Source: Xiphophorus maculatus (taxonomy: Eukaryota; Chordata; Actinopteri; Cyprinodontiformes; Poeciliidae). Taken from it: a stretch of 64,000 bases of DNA. The stretch lies in NCBI RefSeq assembly GCF_002775205.1, contig NC_036456.1, positions 5,781,463 through 5,845,462 on the forward strand, in the 5' to 3' direction. A program made the position numbers and the translations under genes. Positions 35,201 to 45,107 of the stretch are shown here, one piece after another. Positions within the stretch are counted from its first letter, which is position 1. Each line of letters begins with the position of its first letter. The notes beneath the pieces are model-generated. The model ran no database searches. It worked only from the letters and a program-made list of their open reading frames with translations, and had not been told where the DNA came from.

Positions 35201-38200
35201 AAAGTTGCAGACGTACCTGGGCAGCCTCAGACAGGTGCTCATCAGACGGGGCTTCTGATTGGTTCTTGGCCTTTTTGCTCTGATGAGAGAAGATTCAGTC
35301 TGAGAATGTTGCACACGTCCATCAACGATTCCTCTGCTGTGGTCAGAGCAAACAGACTCACCTTGTGCTTGTGTTTTTTGGGAACTTTAGGCTTAACTGG
35401 CTTTTTCTATTGGGAAGAAAATAAGTGCGTCAAAGGTGTTTTCTCATGAAAAAAAACTAAACAAACAAAAAAAAACACTGGAGTCTAAATAAAGAACAAA
35501 GAATACCAGTTTGAGCATTTCAATCTCATCTGGATCTTCATCATACTCCTCTTCGTGAGACTTCATGTCTTTTTCTGTCATTTCATCATCAGTGGAGCCC
35601 TTCTGACAATAAACACCAGTAATAAATTCAATATAAGAAGCACGTTAACCATTAAACACTTACAGGGATTTGACTCCGCCTACCTCATTCAGTCCATGCG
35701 ATGCCTTAGATTTGTGTGGCAGATGAATCTTATGTTTGGACTTTTTCTGCCAGAAACAAGAAGACGATTTTGTTTTTGTACTTTATAGTGAAGAAATACT
35801 AATAACTACTAAGGAGATAAGCGTTTCAGTTAAAGCAATAATAATAATCAATGCGCATTAAGTTGTATTTCCCAAAGACTTAAAAAAACAAAACAAAGAA
35901 CAGCTGCTGATATAAGCTTATTGTGATCAGTTTTATGCAGTTTGTAGTTTCATTTTTTTTTTAAAAAAAGGCAGAAAGTTACATGTTTGCGTTCTTTGCT
36001 CAATTCAACGTCGTCGTCCCCCTGCAGACTCGGTGAGTAACGATGAGACGTTTGCTGTTCGTCGTCCGTGAAGGCAGCCTGATTTTCACATTAAAAGTTT
36101 GATTATGTAGTTTATCAGTGAAAACACTGGATGTTATTTAGTTGGTAAAGATTTATTACCTTAGCTGAGCGACGGCTGAGGGCTTCCACCTCCTCGAGGC
36201 CTTCAAAATCATCATCCTGAACAAAAAATAAAACGGACAGCGTAGAGAAATTAGAATAATATACTACGCAGAGTAATAAGGCTGGAAAATTATTTGCAAA
36301 GCTACTATAAGCGGCAACATCTGATAATGTGGTTATTGGTGATTCTGACATTCGAAATCGTAATCTCACACACAAAAAGGTGTTTGAGATATCTTCGCCA
36401 CAAGTCACATGTTCCAGAGCTTTTGCCAGGACTATTGTAAAGGTTTGCCCACAATTGTTGGGATTGGTGGCTTACACTGGGGGTCTACATGCTGTTTTTC
36501 TTCATCGCTCAACGTCATCAGGAACCCGCGATGGTGACAGATATATTTTCCCACCACACAGAACGTAGGTGGAAAATATTAATTTTAGTCTCTTCTGCCC
36601 AGAGTTCATGTCGTTCCCTACACGGCTTCAGGTAAACTGTAGATGGAACTTCTTATGGCGCTTCCTTGACCCTCTTCCATGAGCTCAGATAAGATGATAT
36701 TTGTTTCAACTCCTCTTTAAAACAAGAGGTGTTGCTTGGTCTGCAATTATGCTGCTCGCTAATGTTCCCCAACAAACCTGAAAGCTGCTGCAGAACAGCT
36801 TTAAACAGTTGAACTCTATTGACCAATCAGCTGACTTCTGAAGGCAGTCAGGGGGCCTGAATATAATTATTCACTAAACTAAAGTTGGCGAAAGTCTTAA
36901 GAAGGGATGTGAAGTAACGCACGGTGCGTGAATACTTTTGCAAAGCATCGCAAGAACCGTAAACTGTGGAAAACTGACAAAAAATATCAAACTATGCTAT
37001 CTCAGGTCAGCATCCTATCTACAGTCACATCAGACACAGGCTGTTGTTGTTGTTGAAACTGAAATAGATCGCTACCTGGAGCTTGTCACGAGGTGTGTAG
37101 CCATGCGCTCCAGACTCTTCAACAGATTTGTCCTGCGAGGGTGAAAACATCCCAAACATGTGGCACCGTTCAGACATCCTCATTCCACAAACATGGCAAT
37201 CACAAACAGTTGACCAGCCACAAGTCCCTGTCATACCTTTGAGCCCTTGCGAGACGTGTAGCCATGAGCTCCTTTTGGTTCATTGTGTGACTGTAGAAAA
37301 CAAAGAAGTTGAAATGAGGTGGGATTTTTGCATTTTGTTTTTAATGTTTTAAATTGAGAAGTGATGCAATCAGAGTATCAGGGTGTAGCAGACGTTTCCT
37401 ACCTTCTCTAATGATATGGCAAATCCTCTTTGTGGCACAAACTTGACTTTCACCTTGCTATTCCTCCTCTGGAGGAAAACAACTTAGGTTTAGAAGAAAA
37501 GGCAGAGCAGGTTCTGTTTTCACGTGAGCAGAAATGTGTTTCTGAGTAACGAGGGAAAAATCTAACAACCTGCCGATGGCCACCTTTCTCCCCATCCTCA
37601 TAATCTTCTCCGTCCAACACCGAGTCCTGAGAAATAGTTCAAGTTTAAGCAGCAACAGACTTAAATATGACTCCATGTTGAGCTGAAAACCTGACCTGCT
37701 GTTTTTCCACATTTAACTTGAAGAATGGAGGTTGCTTACCGCCGACTGTCGACGTACAGTGGTGTTTCTCCTCTTGCTGCTTTTCTTCTGGTCACCGTCC
37801 TGTTGGAGAGGATTTAAAAACTCCCTGACACATTCAAGCATCACTTTGCTTTCACAGAAGAATTGTAAGGAAAGCTGGAGTGAAATCTCTTAGAAAATCT
37901 CCTACAAGCTCCTTTAGCCTACCTTTGAATGTTGCAGTGAAAGCTCGTCATCGTACGCAGAGGAACCAATGGAGGCTCTCCGAAACAGGCGATTGACTTT
38001 GGTCTTTGTAGATTTTTTCTAGAGGCATTAAGTATATCATAAAATAAATTCGTCAACCAGATTTATAGGCAGATTTTATACTGTTGGCAAACAGAACATA
38101 CTTTATAGTCCAAACTATAAGGATCTTCATCATCTCCTGTGGAAATATGGTCACTGGAACCAAAGTCCTGCAAAACAGAAGCCAAATAACCTTCATAAAG

Positions 38201-41200
38201 ACCAGCTAGCATAAAACAACAACGGCTGGTGTTACAACATGTGATGATCTCTACCTTGGGGGATTTTCGTCGACTGGGCAGCGTGTTGCTCTTTTCCCCC
38301 ATGGCATCATCTGAGTACTTGTCCTACATTGTCAAAGTTGTTACCATTTTAATAAAACAAGGCAAAACAAGAAAATATTCCTTTAGCAGATCAGATTTAC
38401 CTTTGAGCTTCTTCTGGACAGCAGCGACATTCGCAGTTTCCTGTCCCTTTTCTGGAAAACGTTCAGAGTTTAGCTGAAGCTGCAGCTGGAGCAGGAGAAC
38501 AAGGAAGAAGGAGCAAAGGTTCTACCTTAACGTGGCCAAAGGTACCGTCGGGGTCTTCGCTGCTTCCTCCGTCTGACTCCATCTTGACCTAAAAACAGGC
38601 AGCAGTCTGCAGCTGATTTTCTACGGTTTTAAAAATCGGCAAAGTTTAACAGACGAAACTGAACTGACTGACTGACCTTCAGCGACTCTCTTCGTAGCTT
38701 AAATGTTCCCGACTTTGAGAAGTCAGACAGAAAAACACATTCAAATTCAAAGTTTCAAGGACTTAAATTGGAATCTGTTGTAAAAGATAAATAAAGAAGA
38801 ACATTTAGATTTGTTTTCTTACTGGCTTAAAGTCTGGATCCAGCTCAGGACTGTCCTCAGGCCAATCCTCCACACAGCGTTCCTGATTCGTAGAGGGAAT
38901 AAATGTTTGCATTTTGCTTCAACTTCATAAAACAGATCAGCACATATTTCTGGATAAGTGATTTATTTCTTCATTGGCATCAGATTTTTTTTTTTCCTGG
39001 TAGGACACTTGTGAAAAAGCTCTATGATCTCATTCATACAGCCTGTGTATGAATGTAGTGGTGTATTCTGTGACCGACATGGTAGGATGTCAAACCACCC
39101 GAAACTGATAAGGCCACAAAAGTTATGATGCTTTTTTTTAAATGTCAAAAGAGGTTTTCATTGCATTACAATACAGGAGAGCGATTAAAAAACACATTTG
39201 AGTGTGCCTGTAAAACATTCAAGTTTTAATTTATCATGCACATAGTTCAGACTTTTAGCCCTTAGCACAAAAAAACTGGCTACCAGTAGCAACAAAGATG
39301 GAAATAAAAATGTTCTTGTATGAATCAGAGCAATGTATACAGAAACCAGGTATTAATTAACATTGACTAACACTGTTGTGCATGTGGATTAATCTCAAAA
39401 GACAGGTTAACTTTTTAAATATTCAGCATTTTCAACTTCAGGTACCATTTAGTTATGTACTAAATGGTACATAACTAGTTTTTGCAGTGTTCTGCTTTAG
39501 ACTTGATCAAACTTTTAGTTTGCTCTTTGGTATTTTGGACACTGCTCGTTTCAAGGTGGGGAATTTCTTGCAAATTTTGAATGTTATTATACACTTCTAG
39601 TGCACTTAAAATAAATCTGGCATGTAACATTTGTCGCTTTTTCCGTTGTACCGTCACCCTACTGACCTCTGACTCCAAAACATGACATTACAGTTTTCCA
39701 ATCTAGAAGAAGCATCGTATCTTTCATTCTGACCAAAATCTGTACAACATTTAACAAAGTGAAACTTTCAGCTTTGCAGTTGGGAACATTTTTCTAGGTG
39801 AAACTCACCTGTCCGATAAGGAGGACGTCCTCAAACACGACAAAGTTCTCAGGTTCCAATGGTTTGCTCTCCTGCAAAACAAATATATAAAACATCCATG
39901 TTGAGCAACTTTCTATCTGGTGTAAAAAAAAAATAATGAGATGAGCACTCAAATTAAATATCAATAAGAAGCAGAAAATAACTTCGCATGGCAACATTCC
40001 TGTTGCCCAGACATGATTCACAAATCTGCCATTGGTTTATGATATAAGTTACAATATACAGTAAAAACTGCATTCACTATGAGAAAAAAACAGTCCCAGA
40101 GTTAGGCAGACGTTAGTCATAAGTTATATGCAGAGATGTAGATTGCTGGTTTTCTCTTGAATTTTAGTTTTGCATTTCTTTCTCTATATAAAAACAGAAA
40201 ATACAGATTCTATGTCTGTGTAACAATAGAGATGACCCATTTGAACACCACATTACAAATCAGACTTCATACCATTTTCTTTGGTTTGTGAGGAAGGACT
40301 GGTTTAGGAAGAGGTTTGAGGACTGGTTTGAGGACTGGTTTAGGCGGCGGTTTTGGCGGTTCTGGCTCAGCAGTGTGTGGTTCAGGTACTTCTGGTTCCA
40401 CTTTAGTCTAAGAGTTTAGAGGAGAGAAGGAGTTTATACAGTCACAAGTCTCCTCATTGATGGAGTTCAACACAAAACATCAGAAAATCATCTGTGTTTT
40501 TGAGGCTTACAGAGTATACTGGGGGTGGAGGCCTCTCTGGTTTTGGTGGCTTCTCTGCTTTGGGGCGTCGAGTTCGAGGAAGGGGTCTTGGTGGCCGTTT
40601 GAAAGTTTGCACCTGTATGACGTATGAAATGACTTTAAAGTAGCCTTAAAGTGTTTAGTCTTGCTGTTTGAAATAAGAGTAACATACGTGAGTCACATCA
40701 GCTGGAGAAAAGCTGGGCGAGGAGGACAGACTGCTGGCCTGGCTGAAGGAGGTCGGCTCAAGAAATTCCTCTTTGCTTCCCTGAGGCGTCGTCAAAAAAT
40801 CTTTTGGTTTGGTTGCAGGCTTTCGTGGAACAACTGGAGGAACTTTTGGTGGAGTTTTCTTTGCTAAACCTGTTGAGACCGGCGTGTCTAACTTCATCTC
40901 AGATGGGCGATTGGTTAAAGGTGTAGAGGACATTGTCTTGGAGGGAGTTGGACCGAAAGGATCATCCAAACTGGGGACATTGAATAAATTCCTTGGGAGC
41001 GGACGTGGGAATGGATCCACAGGATTTGTAGGCGGTGAAAATACGTCAAATCCTTTCTTAAAAGAATTGTCATTGTCGGTGCTGGGGGTATTGTCTGGAT
41101 GGAAGAGTTCCTCACTGTTCCTGGAAAACAAATCTGCTTCTGAGGCCGAAGTTTTACAAAATGGGTTTGGTGCCTCGGCTTTGTTAGGTGAGCCAAACAA

Positions 41201-42414
41201 AGCATCCACATCATCCGTGACAACGTCTGAGCCATTTCTCTGTCTGCGTTTAGAGAACTTTTGTGTTTGAACCAAATCATGAAAATCCCCATTGGCGGTG
41301 GTGTTGAGCCTCAGAGAGGACGGACTGAAGAGCTCGTCTTTAGGGTCGTACCGCTGAGGCACATTAAGATCTTTGTTTTCCGTGGTCTTGATTTCATAAC
41401 CAAGTTCCTGAGGTGAGCTTATGAATTTCATAGTGGGTACAGAGATGAAATTGTCTGGTTGTATTGAAGCCTCTGTTCCATCAGTGCTGCTGGTCGATTC
41501 CTAGCAGCAGAACATAACTACGTTTGGGATGTGTTCAGTAAAAGTCAATGTTGTCAATAGGCAGAGATCCGTAACATACATACCTTGTAATGTGCATAAA
41601 AAGGGTTTGCTCTGATCAAATCTGCAGAGTCTCCGTTCTATATGACGTAACAAGAATTCAATATTAAATAAATAAATAAAATACAGTTAAAGCTACACAG
41701 CTACGAGAAACAGTCATTCCAAAACAAACCTGAAGCCTTGACGGAAAGTCTTCTTGGACTCCATTCTGAAAAAATGACAAAAACTATGAGTCCTGCTTTT
41801 GCATCATGGATCATCAATTTAGACCATTACAGGAACCAATGCCATGCTGGTTTTAAAAGAATCATCAGCTCTCCACCACCACACTCCAGTTTCTGTGCAT
41901 TATAGCCAAACATCAACACTTCAGCCTGGTTTGTCCAAAGAAAATCGTTCCAAAAATGCATTCAGGTGTCGCTTTTCAAAACCCAAGACAAGCAGGTCGA
42001 ACTCCTCGGGTCATTTTAAACTTCCCTCCTTGTAAAGGTTTTGTAATTCATGATAACATTTAACCTTTGACCTAAAAATGTTAAAATGCAGCTCTCAGGT
42101 TTTCACGCCTTCTGAGCACAAACCTACCATGCAAGACTAACATGTCCACCATTTCCAAAATAATGGAGACTGATTCTGGTCTCCCTGGAGACATTCATCT
42201 CCTTGGTTTATAATTAAAGAAAGAGAGAACGTTGCTGCTAATGGTTGTTTAAATCTAAAGAAGCTCAAATATCTTTCAGTTTGTAAGTTTCTACTCTAAG
42301 GGGAAAAAAGTCAACAAAGTAATTTGGAAGTAATTCCAATTTTGATTGTGTATTTGTGCAACCACTTACATTGTAGTGACGATGAGGGGGATCATGAGAA
42401 GCCATTTTCAGCAT
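30869..42414 (-). CDS. ApoL-like gene B: long endocytic-motif N-terminal region joined to an ApoL domain
   Basis: Rebuilt as about 29 coding exons (about 1,100 residues). Minus-strand blocks: 42370-42414, about 41723-41758, about 41588-41641, 40688-41500, 40511-40612, 40273-40407, 39809-39871, 38823-38882, 38677-38697, 38526-38588, 38401-38451, 38255-38323, 38102-38167, 37923-38018, 37740-37799, 37570-37626, 37403-37468, 37237-37290, 37076-37132, 36160-36216, 35983-36078, 35684-35746, 35507-35602, 35362-35406, 35217-35279, 33190-33261, 32186-32225, 32063-32114, 31396-31741 and 30869-31273. All early exons are phase 0. The start is ATG 42414, or ATG 42405, which has the better context (AAAATGG). 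It is a tandem paralogue of gene A, same strand, about 3.6 kb upstream of it. The end-to-end join is inferred from phase and spacing. Confidence 0.72.
32671..33095. mobile_element. Possible hAT-type non-autonomous element
   Basis: Left end TAGGCCTGTCGCAATAA and right end ACAAAGTTTGTTATCAAGCCTA-like sequence (about 33075-33095) form imperfect inverted termini; the inner ends carry AATTTATCG-type text. No clear 8-bp target duplication is left. It sits in an intron of gene B. Confidence 0.4.
33190..39871 (-). CDS. Gene B middle block: about 22 short charged exons
   Basis: Almost every exon is a phase-0 unit of 15-32 codons, alternating acidic (DDDFEGLEEVEALSRR, ERCVEDWPEDSPELDP, GDDEDPYSLDYK) and Lys/Arg/Ser-rich (KKSTKTKVNRLFRRAS, KKPVKPKVPKKHKHK, KRDRKLRMSLLSRRSSK) composition. 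Two neighbouring exons share the phrase GAHGYT followed by P/S-R (37076-37132 and 37237-37290), a sign of exon duplication. The 21-base exon at 38677-38697 (LRRESLK) is a possible microexon. The block looks intrinsically disordered with many basophilic-kinase-like RRxS sites. No known domain was recognised. Exon borders rest on splice consensus and phase only. Confidence 0.65.
33886..33927. repeat. Overlapping alternative hairpins
   Basis: GTACTTCATG (33886-33895) pairs perfectly with CATGAAGTAC (33904-33913). The overlapping TGTATAACATG (from 33897) pairs perfectly with CATGTTATACA ending about 33927. The two stems exclude each other. Located in a gene B intron. Confidence 0.7.
34015..34195. 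repeat. Short tandem repeat, unit about 50-70 bp
   Basis: The phrase GTAGATATTAAAAATAGAG with ATTTT recurs about three to four times with small changes (near 34062, 34112, 34165). AT-rich, intronic, non-coding. Confidence 0.6.
36650..36930. mobile_element. Probable Tc1-like end remnant
   Basis: Contains ACTCTATTGACCAATCAGCTG, TGACTTCTGAAGGCA and GTGAATACTTTTGCAAAGCA, resembling the terminal part of fish Tc1-type elements. It occupies the largest gap between exons in this part of gene B. Confidence 0.4.
39442..39477. repeat. Overlapping alternative hairpins
   Basis: GTACCATTTAGT (39442-39453) pairs with ACTAAATGGTAC (39459-39470), and TAGTTATGTAC (39450-39460) pairs with GTACATAACTA (39467-39477). 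It has the same arrangement as the pair at 33886 but an unrelated sequence. Located in a gene B intron. Confidence 0.75.
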
Positions 42415-42435
42415 ATTTTGTAGAGTCGCAACACT
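40273..42435 (-). CDS. Gene B N-terminal block with NPF/DPF and proline-rich motifs
   Basis: Exon 42370-42435 holds the start (MASHDPPHRHYN). Exons near 41723 (NGVQEDFPSRLQ) and 41588 (DLIRANPFYAHYK) follow. The large exon 40688-41500 (271 codons) contains EAPNPFCKT, NPVDPFPRP, SLDDPFGPT, DVFSPPTNP and VPPVVPRKP. Exon 40511-40612 is Pro/Arg-rich (FKRPPRPLPRTRRP, ERPPPPVYS) and exon 40273-40407 has a KPVLKP repeat. NPF binds EH domains, DPF binds the AP-2 alpha appendage, and PxxP-R runs bind SH3 domains, so this part resembles the unstructured tail of an endocytic adaptor. No globular domain is visible. Assigning an endocytic role is inference from motif density. Confidence 0.7.
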
Positions 42436-42652
42436 CTGCAGAGACAAACCATTGCTTCACTGATGATGCATACATTTAGCTTCCTTCATGATTTAATCAG
42501 ACATTTTAAACTATGGTGAAGATGCAAAAATTGGTTCCTTTTAGGATTCAACTTGCAAACATAAATCTCGACAAAGAGGAGAAAATAAGTATTTGATACA
42601 CTGCCAGTTTCTCCAAGTTTCAGCACCTACAAACAATGAAGAGGAGGACAGA

Positions 42653-42654
<2 letters not shown>

Positions 42655-42726
<72 letters not shown>
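42655..42726. repeat. (AT)n microsatellite
   Basis: About 36 AT units, uninterrupted, upstream of the first coding exon of gene B. Confidence 0.95.
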
Positions 42727-42730
<4 letters not shown>

Positions 42731-42949
42731 AATAGTAAATCTGATTGTAGGATTTTTAAGTTACTAATTTAAACTTTTGCTGATGATATTTCACAAGCGT
42801 CACCAGGTATATAAATGTTCGTTTCCAAACGTAGTTCGACCGGCTTGTGATTTGGCACGCTCTAAAACAGAACAGAAACAATGCTAAAAACAAAATGATC
42901 AACAAGAACCTGAAAAACTAGACTGCAGAACTGAAACTGTCATATGCAA

Positions 42950-43110
42950 ATACCCATCCACCCATCCATCCATCCATCCATCCACCCATTTTCTAACACC
43001 TTTGTCCCTAGTTGGGTCAGGAGAGGTGCTGGTGTCTATCTCCAGATAACGTTCCGGGCGAGAGGCGGGGTCACTCTGGACAGGTCGCCAGTCTGTCGCA
43101 ATACCCAAAC
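42950..43110 (-). mobile_element. LINE 3'-end fragment with (CATC)n tail
   Basis: A CCATCCATCC tetranucleotide run (about 42955-42988) is followed by CATTTTCTAACACCTTTGTC, GATAACGTTCCGGGCGAGAG and GGACAGGTCGCCAGTCTGTC. This order is characteristic of 3' ends of fish LINEs read on the minus strand, with the repeat as the tail. Confidence 0.65.
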
Positions 43111-43257
43111 TTTTGTAAACAGAAGACTGCACTCAAGCATCTTACACAGAATTGCTGTTGTCGTCTTTAGCATGTTTACAGGTATAAATCAACAAAATTT
43201 CACAGTGAATTGACTGGTGATATTTCTGCAATGCCGAGTCTGTAAATTCAGTCTGTC

Positions 43258-43440
43258 ACGAAGGAAAGGAAGGAAGGGAAGAATGGATGGCTAGGCGGAA
43301 GGACGGACAACTGAAAGAATGAACTAATGGAAGAATGAAGGGGTAATGAACGGATGGACGAAGAATTTATAGAAGGAACAATCATTTGGATGGCACCACC
43401 CTGATGGATGGATATACGGATGAATGGATGAAAATTTAGA
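43258..43440. repeat. Imperfect GGAA/GGAT-rich repeat
   Basis: Purine-rich degenerate tetranucleotide sequence (GAAGGAAAGGAAGGAAGGGA, ATGGATGG, GGACGGAC). Non-coding. Confidence 0.6.
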
Positions 43441-43585
43441 CAATGGGATAGAGAAAGTTTGGAAATGCAAATATCGTTTTACAACCTACTTATTCAAACC
43501 TGGAAAAGACTTGAATTCCAAACTGCAAAGAAACATGTAATTATCCAACCACGAACCAAAAATATAATACTCTACAACATCTGTT

Positions 43586-44575
43586 TAGGGCTAAAATGAT
43601 TCCTCGAGTGATTCGAGTGCCTCGATTATTAAAATTCCTCGAGGAAAATTTATCTGCCTCGAAGCTTCGTTCAGTTATATTTTATTATTTAATACACCGT
43701 GTTCCGGCCGGGTTATAACTAGCATCGCGCAGAGCTCTCACTTCCGCCTGAGTTGTTGACGAAAGCTAAGTGTTAGCAACATAACGTCCAGTTTTCAAGT
43801 TCTGGCCCGGGAGGATTTTATTGATTCATGATAATGTCTGGGTCTTTGTCGTTTTTATACGTTTTTACCAATAAGCATCCTTAAAATGACTGGCGCAATG
43901 CCTGGAGTACGGCAGCCTTTTCTCCTCCCGGAGCTGCTGAGTGGTGGCCGGTTCAGAGCGAACAGCGGGGAAGAGCGCTATACAGGTGAGCGGCTATGAA
44001 CAAGATTAACATAAATGTGGCTTTACGGACAAACGGGAAAATGTATTTCATATCATCTCGGTCTCAACAAATGTGTGGCAGAGTGCGTTGTGGCGGCACG
44101 TAGCTGGTAGATGAGTTTCTGTGTGTGACAAACAAAGGTGTCAAATCCTGTGGCTGACATGAACACAAAAGGTATAAATGTCTGAGCAAGGTGAGAGTTC
44201 ATCTATTAAATTAACTGAAGATGAATACACAAACCAAAAGCTGGAGTGTAGACATTTTTATGAGTGTATTTGTGAGACTATCTCTTTATTATTAAATTGA
44301 ACATAATTTAAGATTTTTGTACAACTTTTCTTCAGGTTAACTAAGAAAGTGAGCTATTATTGTTACAGGTTAATTTTCTAAACTACAGAAAATGTATTGT
44401 TAGGGAAGCTCAAATGTGGAAAATTGGACTGATGTTGATATGCGATATTTATATTGCTGTTATGTTAGATTTACCAATGCTTTACTTTATTTTTTTTTAA
44501 TCCGATTACTCGATTAATCATAAGAATAATCGATAGATTACTCGATTAATAAAATATTCGTTTACAACAGCCCTA
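43586..44575. mobile_element. hAT-type non-autonomous element, both ends and target duplication visible
   Basis: The ends are TAGGGCT at 43586 and AGCCCTA ending at 44575. An exact 8-bp direct repeat CATCTGTT flanks it (43578-43585 and 44576-44583). Subterminal TTCCTCGAGTGATTCGAG and GATTACTCGATTAATAA motifs are seen. The 990-bp interior includes GC-rich text near 43700-43990 but no open transposase frame. Confidence 0.85.
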
Positions 44576-44836
44576 CATCTGTTCATATGTGCAGTCATAA
44601 CGTTGCAAATTCAGAAACTTTAATATTCAATACACCTATTTTTACACACGAACTTGCTTTCATTGCTGATGTCAGAGATTAGAAGAGGAAACAATGCAGC
44701 AGGAATTCACAGTTACCATGACAGTCTGGGTTTGGCAGTACAGTTTGTTTGTTAGGAGAGATGATACAGACAGTGATACTTAGAATGCTACCAGTGGAAA
44801 AAAAAAAAATCAGCACTGCCCGTCTGAAAATTAATG

Positions 44837-44878
44837 TTTTACTTGTATCATATTTTCCAAAATATGATACAAGTAAAA
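44837..44878. repeat. Perfect 20-bp inverted repeat, 2-base loop
   Basis: TTTTACTTGTATCATATTTT (44837-44856), CC, then the exact reverse complement (44859-44878). Near-perfect palindromes this long are unusual outside transposon ends, and no such end is evident here. Confidence 0.9.
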
Positions 44879-44935
44879 TACAATATTTTAGAAAACGGTG
44901 GAATTACTTGATGTCATACTTTGGAACCAACAAAC

Positions 44936-44940
<5 letters not shown>

Positions 44941-45005
<65 letters not shown>
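44941..45005. repeat. (AC)n microsatellite
   Basis: About 32 AC units, uninterrupted, between the hAT element and the candidate 5' exon of gene B. Confidence 0.95.
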
Positions 45006-45009
<4 letters not shown>

Positions 45010-45045
45010 CATATTTGTAGCAGAAAACCAATTTAAAAGACTTAC

Positions 45046-45107
45046 AGGTCGCCTCCCGAGTGAAGTTAGTGGTGCTGCTCCTCCAGGTTCAACCACTTAA
45101 ACTCCAT
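45046..45107 (-). other. Candidate non-coding 5' exon of gene B
   Basis: On the minus strand a strong donor (GACCT/GTAAGT) follows sequence that holds a 13-codon upstream frame (45107-45066, MEFKWLNLEEQHH then stop). The frame that would join the next exon has no ATG, so this would be untranslated. No acceptor or promoter could be fixed. Weak support. Confidence 0.25.

Noticed and set aside
42796-42860. Extra 5' coding exon of gene B (minus, text SVPNHKPVELRLETN)
   Set aside because: The acceptor is plausible, but the donor would leave phase 1, which does not fit the phase-0 exon at 42370-42435.
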